From: Phyllobacterium trifolii
GTDB lineage: Bacteria > Pseudomonadota > Alphaproteobacteria > Rhizobiales > Rhizobiaceae
Length of the DNA stretch: 64,000 bases
Direction of reading: 5' to 3'
Assembly (NCBI RefSeq): GCF_014192095.1
Contig: NZ_JACHXN010000001.1
Coordinates: 248,001-312,000, forward strand
Part shown: one piece after another, positions 10,982-20,910 of the stretch
Position numbering within the stretch: the first letter of the stretch is position 1
Layout of the letters: every line of letters starts with the position of its first letter
Made by a program: the position numbers and the translations under genes
Notes under the pieces: generated by a model
Seen by the model: the letters and a program-made list of their open reading frames with translations, nothing else
Told to the model about the DNA's origin: nothing
Databases searched by the model: none

Positions 10982-12171
10982 TAACGATCAACCTCACCAA
11001 ATACGATATCGAGCGAGCCAAGGACGGCGGAAACGTCGGCTAGCATGTGGCCACGGCAAATGAAATCCATGGCCTGAAGATGGGCAAAACCCGGCGCGCG
11101 TAGTTTGACGCGATAAGGCTTGTTGGAACCATCCGAAACGATGAATACGCCGAACTCGCCCTTAGGCGCTTCGACAGCGGCATACACTTCGCCAGCAGGC
11201 ACGTGATAGCCTTCTGTGTAGAGCTTGAAGTGATGGATCAATGATTCCATCGAGCGCTTCATTTCGCTGCGTTTTGGCGGCACGATCTTGGCGGAGGTAT
11301 TGGAAACAGGCCCTACCCGCTCCTTGCCAAGCAGCTGCTCTACGCATTGGCGCATGATGCGAACGGACTGGCGCATCTCTTCCATGCGGATCAGATAGCG
11401 ATCATAGCAATCGCCATTCTTGCCGATCGGAATGTCGAATTCCATTTCCGAGTAGCACTCATAGGGCTGCGACTTGCGCAAATCCCATGCGGCACCGGAA
11501 CCGCGAACCATAACGCCAGAGAAGCCCCAGGCCCAGGCATCTTCCAGCTTCACGACACCGATATCGACGTTGCGCTGCTTGAAAATGCGGTTCGGCGTAA
11601 TCAGATCGTCAAGATTCTTCACCGTTTGCAAGAATGGATCACACCATTTGCCGATATCTTCAATCAGCTGGTCCGGCAGATCCTGGTGAACGCCGCCTGG
11701 ACGAAAATAAGCAGCGTGCATGCGAGCGCCACAAGCACGCTCGTAGAACACCATCAGCTTCTCACGCTCCTCGAAACCCCACAGCGGCGGTGTCAGCGCA
11801 CCAACGTCCAGGGCCTGTGTCGTGACATTCAAAAGATGCGACAGGATGCGCCCGATTTCCGAAAACAGAACGCGGATAAGCTGGCCGCGCTTTGGCACTT
11901 CGATCTCGAGCAGGCGCTCGACTGCTAGCGCATAAGCGTGCTCCTGGTTCATCGGCGCGACATAATCGAGGCGATCAAGATAGGGCACTGCCTGCAGATA
12001 AGTCTTGGCTTCCATCAACTTTTCGGTGCCGCGATGGAGCAAGCCGATATGTGGATCAACACGCTCGACTACCTCACCATCCAGTTCAAGCACAAGCCGC
12101 AAAACGCCATGTGCGGCCGGATGTTGTGGGCCGAAATTGATGTTGAAGTTGCGGACGCTGTGTTCAGTCAT
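10981..12171 (-). CDS. nuoD: NADH-quinone oxidoreductase subunit D
   Basis: NuoD is the 49-kDa subunit, homologous to [NiFe]-hydrogenase large subunits, and lines the quinone site with NuoB. I chose the ATG at 12171 ([20 protein letters not shown], 396 residues, the standard length) rather than the open frame from 12198. The first nine residues of the longer frame have no family counterpart, and a GGGA sequence precedes 12171. The conserved [20 protein letters not shown] and [12 protein letters not shown] motifs are present. It overlaps nuoE. Confidence 0.97.
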   Translation of the reverse strand: MTEHSVRNFNINFGPQHPAAHGVLRLVLELDGEVVERVDPHIGLLHRGTEKLMEAKTYLQAVPYLDRLDYVAPMNQEHAYALAVERLLEIEVPKRGQLIRVLFSEIGRILSHLLNVTTQALDVGALTPPLWGFEEREKLMVFYERACGARMHAAYFRPGGVHQDLPDQLIEDIGKWCDPFLQTVKNLDDLITPNRIFKQRNVDIGVVKLEDAWAWGFSGVMVRGSGAAWDLRKSQPYECYSEMEFDIPIGKNGDCYDRYLIRMEEMRQSVRIMRQCVEQLLGKERVGPVSNTSAKIVPPKRSEMKRSMESLIHHFKLYTEGYHVPAGEVYAAVEAPKGEFGVFIVSDGSNKPYRVKLRAPGFAHLQAMDFICRGHMLADVSAVLGSLDIVFGEVDR

Positions 12172-12213
12172 GGGTAAATTCCCGGTGGGCGGCGTCAAAT
12201 GTTATCGGCACGC

Positions 12214-12822
12214 TCAATTTGTCTTCGCCTTCTCATCGCCCGGGAGCACATAATCAGTGCCTTCCCACGGGGACTGGAAGTCAAAATTGCGAAACTCCTG
12301 CCTCAGTTCGACCGGTTCATAGACAACGCGTTTGACCTCGTCGTCGTAGCGAACCTCAACGAAGCCGGTAAGCGGAAAGTCTTTACGCAACGGATGACCT
12401 TCGAAACCATAATCTGTGAGGATACGGCGAAGGTCCGGGTGACCGGAGAACAATACGCCGTAAAGATCGTAGGTCTCACGCTCGTACCAGTCCGCACCCA
12501 GATAAACCGGCGTCGCCGATGGTACTGGCGTATCCTCGTCGGTCGCTACCTTGACACGTATGCGCAAGTTCTGACGCGGCGAAAGCAGATGGTAAACGAC
12601 ATCGAACCGCGCGGCGCGCGATGGATAGTCAACGCCACTGATGTCGATCAGCGAGATGAACTGGCACTGGGCATCATCACGCAGGAAAGTCAGTGTCGCG
12701 ATGAGTTCGCTGACCTCGACCTCAACAGTCAGTTCGCCATAGGCAAGCTCGACTGATTTGAGGGAGAAACCCGCCTTGTCTTTGAGATAGTTGCCAAGTT
12801 CACTCAATGCTTCTTCAGCCAT
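12214..12822 (-). CDS. nuoC: NADH-quinone oxidoreductase subunit C
   Basis: NuoC is the 30-kDa subunit of the complex I peripheral arm. It has no cofactor and scaffolds NuoD and NuoB. The product is 202 residues with the diagnostic segment [20 protein letters not shown] followed by [20 protein letters not shown] near residues 120-155. It lies 9 bp downstream of nuoB and 42 bp upstream of nuoD, as a separate gene and not fused to nuoD. Confidence 0.98.
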   Translation of the reverse strand: MAEEALSELGNYLKDKAGFSLKSVELAYGELTVEVEVSELIATLTFLRDDAQCQFISLIDISGVDYPSRAARFDVVYHLLSPRQNLRIRVKVATDEDTPVPSATPVYLGADWYERETYDLYGVLFSGHPDLRRILTDYGFEGHPLRKDFPLTGFVEVRYDDEVKRVVYEPVELRQEFRNFDFQSPWEGTDYVLPGDEKAKTN

Positions 12823-12831
12823 CGCCGTGTC

Positions 12832-13413
12832 CTATCGCTCTATCGTGCCGGTGCGGCGAATTTTCTTTTGCAACATTAACACGCCATACAGAAGCGCTTC
12901 TGCAGTAGGCGGGCAACCCGGCACGTAGATGTCGACGGGAACGACGCGATCGCAGCCCCGCACCACAGAATACGAATAGTGGTAATAGCCGCCGCCATTG
13001 GCGCAAGAACCCATCGAAATCACATAACGCGGCTCGGGCATCTGGTCATAGACCTTGCGCAAAGCCGGTGCCATCTTGTTGGTCAGCGTGCCGGCAACGA
13101 TCATCACGTCCGATTGGCGCGGTGAAGCGCGCGGCGCAAAACCAAAACGCTCAGCATCATAGCGTGGCATGGAAGTATGCATCATTTCAACGGCGCAGCA
13201 TGCGAGGCCGAAAGTCATCCACATCAGCGATCCGGTTCGCGCCCAAGTAACCAGTGCATCAGCCGAGGTGACGAGAAATCCCTTGTCAGCGAGCTCATTG
13301 TTGATCTCACCGAAGAAAGCATCATCGGAACCAACCGGCTTGCCGGTGTTCGGATCAAGAATACCCTTTGGTTGTGGTGCTACGAGGGTAGTGTTGCTGT
13401 CGGTCAATCCCAT
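12832..13413 (-). CDS. nuoB: NADH-quinone oxidoreductase subunit B
   Basis: NuoB holds the terminal [4Fe-4S] cluster N2, which reduces quinone. The start at 13413 (MGLTDSN, 193 residues) has a GGGAG ribosome-binding site and gives normal family length. It overlaps the end of nuoA by 10 bp. N2 ligands are visible as the adjacent pair Cys72-Cys73 (GLACCAVEM), Cys137 ([14 protein letters not shown]) and Cys167 ([10 protein letters not shown]). Confidence 0.98.
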   Translation of the reverse strand: MGLTDSNTTLVAPQPKGILDPNTGKPVGSDDAFFGEINNELADKGFLVTSADALVTWARTGSLMWMTFGLACCAVEMMHTSMPRYDAERFGFAPRASPRQSDVMIVAGTLTNKMAPALRKVYDQMPEPRYVISMGSCANGGGYYHYSYSVVRGCDRVVPVDIYVPGCPPTAEALLYGVLMLQKKIRRTGTIER

Positions 13414-13769
13414 TCCAGCGCTCCCTTTTTCCACTCATAAATAAAGCCGATCGTCAGGACACCCAAGAAGGCCATCATCGACCAGAAACCGAACCAGCCA
13501 ATCTTGCCGAAGGAGATTGCCCACGGGAACAGGAAGGCCACTTCCAGATCGAAGATAATGAACAGGATCGAAACGAGGTAAAAGCGTACGTCGAATTTCA
13601 TACGAGCGTCGTCGAAGGCGTTAAAGCCGCACTCGTAGGCCGACAATTTCTCGGGGTCCGGTGCACTATATGCGACCAGAAAAGGCGCAACCAACAGTGC
13701 CAGACCGATTACCAGCGCTACCCCGATAAAGATAACGATGGGCAGGTAGGAACTTAACAACTCGTTCAT
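13404..13769 (-). CDS. nuoA: NADH-quinone oxidoreductase subunit A
   Basis: NuoA is the ND3-type membrane subunit and the first gene of the operon. It has 121 residues, three transmembrane helices and the conserved loop [20 protein letters not shown], whose YECG cysteine belongs to the mobile loop near the quinone site. About 400 bp without a gene lie upstream and must hold the operon promoter. Confidence 0.98.
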   Translation of the reverse strand: MNELLSSYLPIVIFIGVALVIGLALLVAPFLVAYSAPDPEKLSAYECGFNAFDDARMKFDVRFYLVSILFIIFDLEVAFLFPWAISFGKIGWFGFWSMMAFLGVLTIGFIYEWKKGALEWD

Positions 13770-13999
13770 GATCCGTCTTTTTCCGCCTTGTGAACTCAGG
13801 CTGACAAGAATGCCATGTTATGCACATGACTGCCACAAATACGCGACAGATCACACCATTCTTGAAGAGGGTGCGATAGGCCGAGGGTTAGCGCGTTAGC
13901 GCCATGCGCGCAAGTGCAACAAAAATCGTGACAACGTCCATATATTGACTGCATGGGCTACCTGATTTGTCTGCAAATTGCCAAAATATGGCGTTTTTT

Positions 14000-14027
14000 C
14001 CCATATTACGCTTCAAAATCGCGTCAA
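14000..14027 (-). promoter_or_regulatory. Candidate promoter of the nuo operon
   Basis: The gene-free stretch 13770-14177 lies upstream of nuoA. On the minus strand it contains TTGACG (14027-14022) followed after 16 bases by TATGGG (14005-14000), with an overlapping TAATAT. A dyad (AATATGG ... CCATATT) spans about 13985-14007. This would leave a leader of about 230 bases. Nothing else recognisable was seen in the stretch. The call rests only on motif similarity. Confidence 0.35.
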
Positions 14028-14177
14028 TTTGCTCTTTAGAACGATATTAATCTGCAGCGACCATCAGGAGACCTGCAACACGAGCCTGTGACTGCGACAT
14101 TCGGTCCTACAAACGATTTAGGTAGAGAATTGTGTGCCTTTCAGCGCCATCCGTTTTAGCTGAGCAAAGCCACCTCA

Positions 14178-15389
14178 TTAGAGACCAGCGAGCGGCTCGA
14201 GGCTGAGCCTTTCCCGTTCGTCGGAGTCGAGCCTGGCTTGGCCCGCTCTGCGGTCAAGAACCCATGAGCCAACAGCAACCAGAACGGCAATCACGGCGAG
14301 CGCTGATCCAACGAAAGGCAGATTTTGGTACGACACGCCCCAGGTCAGCGCCGCCCCGCCAATCCATGCGCCAGATGCGTTGCCAACGTTGAACGCCCCT
14401 TGATTGAGTGTTGCCGCCAGATTTGGCGCCTCTTCAGCCGTCTCGACCACCCGCATTTGTAGCGGTGGAACGATGACGAACGTCAAGACACCCCAAACGA
14501 ATACAACAACGATTGCAGCAACGGCGTTGCCGCTGACTTCGGCGAAAATTGCGTGGATGAACATGAGCGCGACGAGCGTGCCAATGACAGTCGGCATAAG
14601 CTTCCAATCGGCAAGTTTGCCACCAATGATGTTGCCAACCGTCATACCTGCGCCAAAGAGCAAGAGCACCCACGTGACCGCAGATGTCGAAATGCCCGAA
14701 ACATCAGTCAGGATCGGCTTTATATAGGTGAACACGGCAAAGAGGCCGGCGGATGCCAATGCCGAGATAAGCATGGCTAGCCAGACCTGCAATTTCCCAA
14801 GCACCTTGATTTCACTTATGAAGCCCCCACCCTTCTGTTCTTCCTTGGTTGCAGGGACAAGCAAAACGATAGCTACTACAGCAGCAATACCGATCGCCAC
14901 CACCGCGTAGAAGGTTGCGCGCCAACCATAAATTTCCCCGAGCGCAGTTCCTGCCGGCACGCCGAGGATATTGGCAAGCGTCAAGCCTGCAAACATCAAT
15001 GCGATAGCGCTGGCCCGCTTATGGCGAGGGACAAGATTTGCAGCCACCACTGAGCCAATTCCGAAGAACGCACCATGGCCGAACGCGGTTACCACTCGCG
15101 CAATCATGAGCATCCAGTAATTGGGCGCAATCGCACAGAAGAGATTGCCAACGACAAACAGCATCGCCAATCCGATCAGCACTGATTTACGCGGCAGCGC
15201 TGCCGTGGCGATCGCTATGATCGGGGCCCCGATGACAACGCCGAGCGCGTATCCGGTAACCAGCAGGCCCGCACTTGGAATGGACACACCGAGATCGGCC
15301 GCTACTTCCGGTAGCAAGCCCATGATCACGAACTCGGTTGTACCGATACAGAATGAGGCTATGGCAAGGGCTAGAATCGGTAGGGGCAT
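14178..15389 (-). CDS. MFS transporter, DHA1 family (AraJ/YdhP-like exporter)
   Basis: This is an inner-membrane proton-driven exporter of the 12-helix major facilitator superfamily. From ATG 15389 it has 403 residues beginning MPLPILALAIASFCIGTTEF. The N-terminal pattern GTTEFVIMGLLPEVAADLGV is typical of the sugar/drug efflux AraJ/YdhP/Cml-like group. Hydrophilic sequence at the C-terminus ends the protein. The open frame extends to 15470, but the extra residues do not resemble the family; an ATG at 15404 is also possible. The substrate cannot be deduced. Confidence 0.9.
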   Translation of the reverse strand: MPLPILALAIASFCIGTTEFVIMGLLPEVAADLGVSIPSAGLLVTGYALGVVIGAPIIAIATAALPRKSVLIGLAMLFVVGNLFCAIAPNYWMLMIARVVTAFGHGAFFGIGSVVAANLVPRHKRASAIALMFAGLTLANILGVPAGTALGEIYGWRATFYAVVAIGIAAVVAIVLLVPATKEEQKGGGFISEIKVLGKLQVWLAMLISALASAGLFAVFTYIKPILTDVSGISTSAVTWVLLLFGAGMTVGNIIGGKLADWKLMPTVIGTLVALMFIHAIFAEVSGNAVAAIVVVFVWGVLTFVIVPPLQMRVVETAEEAPNLAATLNQGAFNVGNASGAWIGGAALTWGVSYQNLPFVGSALAVIAVLVAVGSWVLDRRAGQARLDSDERERLSLEPLAGL

Positions 15390-15460
15390 GAGGCGACCGC
15401 GCATCTGGAGAAAGAACGATGCTGCATACAGTTGAAATGTTTCACAAATGATTTTTGTGC

Positions 15461-15476
15461 AATGCAGCAATGCATT
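15461..15476. promoter_or_regulatory. Inverted repeat upstream of the MFS gene (operator candidate)
   Basis: AATGCA-GCAA-TGCATT is a perfect 6-4-6 inverted repeat about 70 bp before the MFS start. It could bind a regulator of the exporter. No regulator gene is adjacent, so this is only a candidate. Confidence 0.3.
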
Positions 15477-15583
15477 TGCGCGGGTTCTAGCTACTCGGAT
15501 ATGGAACGCGTTTTAGTTTTGATCTTAGCAAAATCCTCATTCTTCAGATGGACACTCATGTTAATCTAACAGTTAGGTGCTCC

Positions 15584-15694
15584 ATGACCCGTTACTTGCT
15601 ACCATGCCTAGTGTCGTTTTGCCTGACGTATGTGCTGCTTTATCTCGTGAGCACATACGGCAATTCTCTGTCCGGCAAAAACGGCAAGAGGTGA
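15584..15694 (+). CDS. Putative 36-residue membrane peptide
   Basis: This short open frame encodes 36 residues: a Met-Thr-Arg start, a hydrophobic helix (YLLPCLVSFCLTYVLLYLV) and a basic tail (GKNGKR). An AGGTG sequence stands about five bases before the ATG. It points towards the exported-protein gene at 15724-16110, which runs in the opposite direction. No family is recognised. A chance open frame cannot be excluded at this length, but the helix-plus-basic-tail design and the ribosome-binding site make it plausible. Confidence 0.4.
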   Translation: MTRYLLPCLVSFCLTYVLLYLVSTYGNSLSGKNGKR

Positions 15695-15723
15695 ACCATT
15701 ATGGGCGCAAAAGCGCCGCGATC

Positions 15724-16110
15724 TTATGGCTTTGATCCGCAATATTCCATGAGAGCGCGCTTATTCTGTAACTCTGCATTCATGATGCTTTCAAAAGCGC
15801 GGATGTGCCGATCAACTACCCTCTGCGGTAGCGATGTCTCTTCGAGCGATTGCCGATAGCTGCTATATACCAGACTCTTCGGAAACAGATGATCGCCACA
15901 CATTTCGTACGAAGCACGAGCCAGGGCAGCATAAGCAATATAGTCGGCATTCCTACGCGTGATGCCGTCTGCAACCATCTCCCGGATGTGAACTTCGAAC
16001 TTCTCCTTAAACAGGATTTCAGCGTAGCTTCCAGCGTGAGCACCGCCTGATAGGGCGATGAACACGCCAATTCCAAACATCGCATGTCGTACTCTGATAG
16101 TTGTTGCCAT
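15724..16110 (-). CDS. Exported protein of unknown function
   Basis: The product is 128 residues with a signal peptide: basic start MATTIRVRH, hydrophobic MFGIGVFIALSGG and cleavage near AHA-GS at about residue 26. The mature part of about 100 residues is mostly helical and contains two cysteines (MCGDHLF and EYCGSKP) that could form a disulfide in the periplasm. No domain family is recognised. It stands alone, facing the SRPBCC gene across a gap of about 160 bp in which no other gene is seen. Confidence 0.75.
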   Translation of the reverse strand: MATTIRVRHAMFGIGVFIALSGGAHAGSYAEILFKEKFEVHIREMVADGITRRNADYIAYAALARASYEMCGDHLFPKSLVYSSYRQSLEETSLPQRVVDRHIRAFESIMNAELQNKRALMEYCGSKP

Positions 16111-16268
16111 TGATCGCTCCCTTCCAGTCAGGCCGAGCTCGCAAGTGCGTCTGCCACATATAATATCACTGCATGGCCATTACATGGAAAAAACCATCAT
16201 CGGCGGAGAGACTACCAGCAAGCTCGGAGCTTCTTTGGCCATCTTCTATTTGACCGCACTTGTAGCCC

Positions 16269-16706
16269 TCATGCCTCGGGAGATGTATCAGGTCCTGGGT
16301 CGCCGCCAGCTGCTGCTACGGCCAGTCTGCGCAAATAGTGGTTCCAGCCCTTTTCGTGGCTGTCCCGTTCCTTCTCATCTGGCAGTCCGCCATGGGTGAA
16401 GCGCACCAGCGTTCCCCCATCCTTCTCGATGAGGTCGATCTCAATAAGGCCTGATCCCGGCGGCACATTCTCGTGGTCCTCCCAGCCGAAGCTGTAGGCC
16501 AGACGGTGGACTGGTATCACTTCCGTGAAATGCCCGCGAGCAGTGTGAGTATCGTTCATGCTGAGGAGATAAATGCCGCCCGGATGCGGCTCGACCGTCG
16601 CCTTGGTGCCCATCCAGCGCAATATCTTGTCGGGATCGGTGAGGAAGGCGAAGACTGTTGCTTGGGGGGCTGCGATCTCAATCTCACTGTGAAACGTCTC
16701 GGTCAT
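16269..16706 (-). CDS. SRPBCC (START/Bet v1-like, AHSA1-type) domain protein
   Basis: The product is 145 residues from ATG 16706, which has a strong GGGAGGAAG ribosome-binding site; the longer open frame to 17075 lacks family similarity. The sequence starts FHSEIEIAAPQATVFAFLTD and continues PDKILRWMGTKATVEPHPGG, the typical opening of the AHSA1/polyketide-cyclase-like SRPBCC fold, a hydrophobic ligand-binding cavity. LVRFTHGGLPD and GWNHYLRRL match the C-terminal helix. The ligand is unknown. It is transcribed divergently from the adenylate cyclase gene across 123 bp, so the two may share regulation. Confidence 0.88.
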   Translation of the reverse strand: MTETFHSEIEIAAPQATVFAFLTDPDKILRWMGTKATVEPHPGGIYLLSMNDTHTARGHFTEVIPVHRLAYSFGWEDHENVPPGSGLIEIDLIEKDGGTLVRFTHGGLPDEKERDSHEKGWNHYLRRLAVAAAGGDPGPDTSPEA

Positions 16707-16829
16707 CGGTGCTTCCTCCCGGTGCGGCTCGATGTCATTACAGCTTTGGCGCAATGTAAGCCAATCGAGATTTCGCGCAAGAAACAAAAGCTCGTGACAG
16801 GTGCCTGACATTGGCTGCATGATGACACT

Positions 16830-17900
16830 ATGCAGCTGCCGTCCGCTCTTTCCTTTCTGGTTGACAAAGCGATTGATGCGCCAGACGGCGACGCATTTCT
16901 GACTGCGCTCGCCACACGACTCGTCGCCGACGGTATGCCACTGTCCGGCGGTGCGCTCACCCAAGCCGCGACGCACCCGGTCATCGAGCGGCGCACATGG
17001 CTGTGGCGCGCCGACACAGGAAGCGTGATAGAGGCACTGGCTTTGGCTAGGCCTCTCGATCTCGAGCATACCCATGTCGCTCGCAACTGGCTGGCCAGCA
17101 TTGGCACCGGTGCCGTGCAGGAGGATTTCGCCGGCGGCCCCTCTGACGGCGCCGTGCTTGCCTGGACCGGCACTCGGCCATTCAGCGTTTCCGAATCGGA
17201 GTTGTTGCGCCAGGTTGCGCGCTTTGCCGCTGCACCGCTTGCCTTACTGGCCGCGCGTTCGACGCTAGCCGCCCTGCTGACGACTTACCTTGGCCGGCGC
17301 AGCGCGGCACAGGTTCTGGCCGGCCGTCTGCGGCGCGAGCCCGGTGAAACCATACGGGCAGCCCTGCTTTTTGCCGACCTTCGCGGCTTCACCGAGTTGT
17401 CGGAGTCGACCGAGCCGCAGGAGGTAATAGCCGCCCTCGACGCCTGGTTCGACCGCATCGCCGGCGCCGTCCATGCCTTCGGCGGCGAAGTACTAAAATT
17501 TATTGGCGACGGCGTGCTGGCGATCTTCCCGATCGGAGAGCGCGACGCTCCTGCTGCATGCGATGCGGCATTGCGCGCAGTCGCCGCTGCCCGCGCCGGG
17601 ATGGATCACCTCCAATGGACCCGCGCTGCACAAGGCGCGCCGCCTCTGTCGTTCGGTATGGCGTTGCATCTCGGCGAGATGCTTTGGGGCAATATTGGCA
17701 CTGCCGACCGGCTGGACTTCACAGCAATCGGCCCCGCGGTGAACCTGGTGAGCCGACTGGAGGGCCTGTGTCGGCCGCTCGGCCGCACAGTATTGCTCTC
17801 CGGAACCTTTGCAGCGGAAACGACGCAGTCGCTGATCCCGCTCGGCGAGCACAGGCTGCGCGGCATCGCTGCCCCGTGCGCGGTGTTTGCGCTGCGATAG
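16830..17900 (+). CDS. Class III adenylate cyclase
   Basis: The product is predicted to make cyclic AMP from ATP. It is 356 residues. Residues 1-165 form an uncharacterised N-terminal domain, and residues 175-356 form the cyclase catalytic domain. Metal-binding aspartates are Asp183 (LLFADLRGFTEL) and Asp227 (FIGDGVLAIFP). Adenine-specifying residues Lys223 and Asp296 are present, as are Asn305 and transition-state Arg309 (AVNLVSRLEG), so it should be active on ATP. It has no transmembrane helix and is probably cytosolic. The gene is GC-rich and stands next to tRNA-Asp. Confidence 0.9.
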   Translation: MQLPSALSFLVDKAIDAPDGDAFLTALATRLVADGMPLSGGALTQAATHPVIERRTWLWRADTGSVIEALALARPLDLEHTHVARNWLASIGTGAVQEDFAGGPSDGAVLAWTGTRPFSVSESELLRQVARFAAAPLALLAARSTLAALLTTYLGRRSAAQVLAGRLRREPGETIRAALLFADLRGFTELSESTEPQEVIAALDAWFDRIAGAVHAFGGEVLKFIGDGVLAIFPIGERDAPAACDAALRAVAAARAGMDHLQWTRAAQGAPPLSFGMALHLGEMLWGNIGTADRLDFTAIGPAVNLVSRLEGLCRPLGRTVLLSGTFAAETTQSLIPLGEHRLRGIAAPCAVFALR

Positions 17901-17949
17901 TCAGCGGTCCCCAAAGGGAATTATCTACTTGAAATCACTGAGGGAAAAG

Positions 17950-18026
17950 TGGCGCGAGTGACGGGGCTCGAACCCGCGACCTCCGGCGTGACAGGCCGGC
18001 ACTCTAACCAACTGAGCTACACCCGC
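17950..18026 (-). tRNA. tRNA-Asp (GTC)
   Basis: The minus strand folds into a standard 77-base cloverleaf. The acceptor stem is GCGGGTG/CACTCGC, the anticodon loop CTGTCAC gives anticodon GTC, the T arm is GCGGGTTCGAGCCCCGT-like, the discriminator is G as expected for Asp, and CCA is encoded. Confidence 0.97.
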
Positions 18027-18216
18027 GCACTTTCGTACCGTACTATTTGTACGGCGTGAGCGGTCGTTTAAGGGGTTCGCGGGGGTGTGTCAAGCACAAC
18101 TGGAGATGAAAGATGCGATTGTGAAAAACTCATCCGACAAATCATAAAAGTGTCGCATCCCCTCTTGCCAATATCAGCGGAAACGCATAAACGCTCCGGA
18201 ACGCACCCTTTGCGAA

Positions 18217-18292
<76 letters not shown>

Positions 18293-18392
18293 TTCCCTCA
18301 TCAGCATTCATTGACATCCGACGCGCAGGCTCGCCACCATAGGCATTGTGCCGTGTGCGCGCGTCATCGGATCGCCTCATTGCTTACGAATC

Positions 18393-18426
18393 AAAAAGGC
18401 CGGGCAATTTCTTGCCCGGCCTTTTC
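18393..18426. terminator. Bidirectional intrinsic terminator after lon
   Basis: A long GC-rich hairpin (AAAAGGCCGGGCAA / TTGCCCGGCCTTTT) has A-runs on one side and T-runs on the other, 13 bp beyond the lon stop. It can end lon transcription on the minus strand and tRNA-Val transcription on the plus strand. Confidence 0.9.
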
Positions 18427-18438
18427 CTTCAACGCTGC

Positions 18439-20859
18439 TCAATGAGCGATCTGAGCGCCCGCTTCATCCTCGACGACCGAAGATGGCACGTGGGCCGGTT
18501 CGGTCCATTCGATTGGCTCCGGCTGGCGCACCAGTGCGTGCTTGAGCACTTCATTGGCGTGGCTGACTGGAATGATCTCAAGGCCGTTCTTCACATTGTC
18601 CGGAATCTCCACCAGATCCTTGGCGTTTTCTTCCGGGATCAGAACCGTCTTGATGCCACCGCGCAGTGCGGCGAGCAGCTTCTCCTTCAGCCCACCGATG
18701 GGCAGGACCCTACCCCGCAGCGTGATCTCGCCGGTCATGGCGATATCCTTGCGGACCGGAATGCCCGTCAGTATCGAGACGATGGCCGTGACCATCGCAA
18801 CGCCGGCTGATGGACCATCCTTGGGCGTCGCACCTTCCGGCACGTGCACGTGGATGTCGCGACGATCGAACAGTGGCGGCTCGACGCCGAAATCGATGGC
18901 ACGCGAGCGGACATAGGATGCCGCTGCCGAGATCGATTCCTTCATCACGTCGCGCAGATTGCCTGTTACCGTCATGCGACCCTTACCGGGCATCATGACG
19001 CCTTCAATGGTCAGCAACTCGCCGCCCACTTCGGTCCAGGCGAGGCCGGTGACCACACCAACCTGGTCTTCGCCATCGATCTGTCCAAATCGGAATTTCT
19101 CAACCCCGAGATATTCATCGATGTTTGCATCCGTGACCTTCACCGACTTCTTCTGAGTCTTCATGATTTCGGTGACGGCCTTGCGAGCCAGCTTCATCAA
19201 CTCGCGCTCAAGGTTACGAACACCGGCCTCTCGCGTATAATTGCGAATGATGGCGCGGATAGCGTCCTCGGAGACAGAGAACTCCTTCGGCTGCAATGCA
19301 TGATCGCGGATGGCCTTTGGCAACAGGTGCCGTTTGGCGATTTCCAGCTTCTCATCTTCCGTGTAACCGGCAATACGGATGATCTCCATGCGGTCCATCA
19401 AGGGACTTGGGATATTCAGCGTATTAGCTGTCGTCACGAACATCACATTCGAGAGGTCATACTCGACCTCGAGATAGTGATCCATGAACGTGGAGTTCTG
19501 TTCTGGATCGAGCACCTCCAGCAGAGCTGATGATGGATCGCCGCGGAAGTCCTGGCCCATCTTGTCGATCTCATCGAGCAGGAAGAGCGGATTTGACTTC
19601 TTCGCCTTCTTCATCGACTGAATGACCTTGCCGGGCATCGAACCGATATAGGTGCGGCGATGACCGCGGATCTCGGCTTCGTCACGCACGCCGCCAAGCG
19701 ACATGCGAATGTATTCGCGGCCGGTAGCCTTGGCGATCGAACGGGCGAGCGAAGTCTTGCCGACGCCGGGAGGACCAACGAGGCAGAGGATTGGACCCTT
19801 GATCTTGGTCGAACGAGCCTGCACCGCCAGATATTCGACAATGCGATCCTTGACCTTGTCCAGGCCGTAGTGCTCGGTATCTAGAACTTCGTCAGCGAGG
19901 TTCAGATCGTTCTTGATCTTCGACTTTTTGCCCCACGGAATGGACAGCAGCCAGTCGAGATAGTTGCGAACGACGGTCGCCTCGGCGGACATCGGGCTCA
20001 TCTGACGCAGCTTCTTCAGCTCCGCATTGGCCTTTTCGCGGGCTTCCTTCGACAGTTTCGTCTTTTTGATGCGGTCTTCCAGTTCGGCGGACTCGTCGCG
20101 GCCATCTTCGCCATCGCCAAGTTCCTTCTGGATCGCCTTCATCTGTTCATTCAGATAATATTCGCGCTGCGTCTTTTCCATCTGGCGCTTGACGCGCGAG
20201 CGGATACGCTTTTCGACCTGAAGAACGGAGATTTCCGATTCCATGAAGGACATGGCCTTCTCCAACCGCGCACGCACGGAAAGGATGGACAACATATCCT
20301 GCTTTTCAGGAATCTTGATCGCAAGATGCGACGCGACTGTATCGGCCAGCTTCGAATAATCCTCGATCTGTCCGGCGGCGCCAACAACTTCAGGCGAAAT
20401 CTTCTTGTTCAGTTTTACGTAATTTTCAAAATCCGACACGACCGAGCGAGCAAGAGCCTCGATCTCGACCGGATCTTCTTCCGGTTCTGTGAGCGTCACG
20501 GCAGAGGCTTCGTGATAATCTTCGCGCTCGCTGAAACTGGTGATCTCAGCGCGGGCAATACCTTCAACCAGCACCTTGACCGTACCGTCTGGCAATTTCA
20601 GCAATTGCAGGACGTTGGCAATAGTGCCGACCGTATAGATCGCGTCAGCCTGCGGATCGTCATCCGCAGCGTTCTTCTGTGTGGCAAGCAGGATTTGCTT
20701 GTCGACGCCCATAACTTCCTCAAGCGCGCGAATGGATTTTTCGCGGCCAACGAAGAGTGGAACGATCATGTGGGGGAAGACAACAATATCGCGCAACGGC
20801 AGAACGGCATAAAGCCCGTTCTCGCCACCCGCCGGTGTCTTCTTGCTTGCAACCGTCAT
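18439..20859 (-). CDS. lon: ATP-dependent protease La (Lon)
   Basis: Lon is a cytosolic ATP-dependent serine protease that removes damaged and regulatory proteins. The 806-residue protein has the full bacterial domain order: N-terminal substrate-binding domain (about 1-310), AAA+ module with Walker A GPPGVGKTS and Walker B FLLDEIDK, and C-terminal protease domain with catalytic Ser684 (KDGPSAG) and Lys727. It lies downstream of clpX and clpP on the same strand but has its own leader of about 130 bases and a heat-shock-type promoter candidate. Confidence 0.98.
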   Translation of the reverse strand: MTVASKKTPAGGENGLYAVLPLRDIVVFPHMIVPLFVGREKSIRALEEVMGVDKQILLATQKNAADDDPQADAIYTVGTIANVLQLLKLPDGTVKVLVEGIARAEITSFSEREDYHEASAVTLTEPEEDPVEIEALARSVVSDFENYVKLNKKISPEVVGAAGQIEDYSKLADTVASHLAIKIPEKQDMLSILSVRARLEKAMSFMESEISVLQVEKRIRSRVKRQMEKTQREYYLNEQMKAIQKELGDGEDGRDESAELEDRIKKTKLSKEAREKANAELKKLRQMSPMSAEATVVRNYLDWLLSIPWGKKSKIKNDLNLADEVLDTEHYGLDKVKDRIVEYLAVQARSTKIKGPILCLVGPPGVGKTSLARSIAKATGREYIRMSLGGVRDEAEIRGHRRTYIGSMPGKVIQSMKKAKKSNPLFLLDEIDKMGQDFRGDPSSALLEVLDPEQNSTFMDHYLEVEYDLSNVMFVTTANTLNIPSPLMDRMEIIRIAGYTEDEKLEIAKRHLLPKAIRDHALQPKEFSVSEDAIRAIIRNYTREAGVRNLERELMKLARKAVTEIMKTQKKSVKVTDANIDEYLGVEKFRFGQIDGEDQVGVVTGLAWTEVGGELLTIEGVMMPGKGRMTVTGNLRDVMKESISAAASYVRSRAIDFGVEPPLFDRRDIHVHVPEGATPKDGPSAGVAMVTAIVSILTGIPVRKDIAMTGEITLRGRVLPIGGLKEKLLAALRGGIKTVLIPEENAKDLVEIPDNVKNGLEIIPVSHANEVLKHALVRQPEPIEWTEPAHVPSSVVEDEAGAQIAH

Positions 20860-20910
20860 TTTATGTCCTTTCTCAGGCCATTCGGCCAGATCGCCACGTC
20901 CGGGTACCCT

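Noticed and set aside
16058-16399. 113-residue plus-strand frame between the exported protein and SRPBCC genes
   Set aside because: It overlaps both genes antisense, lacks a ribosome-binding site and has no recognisable product.
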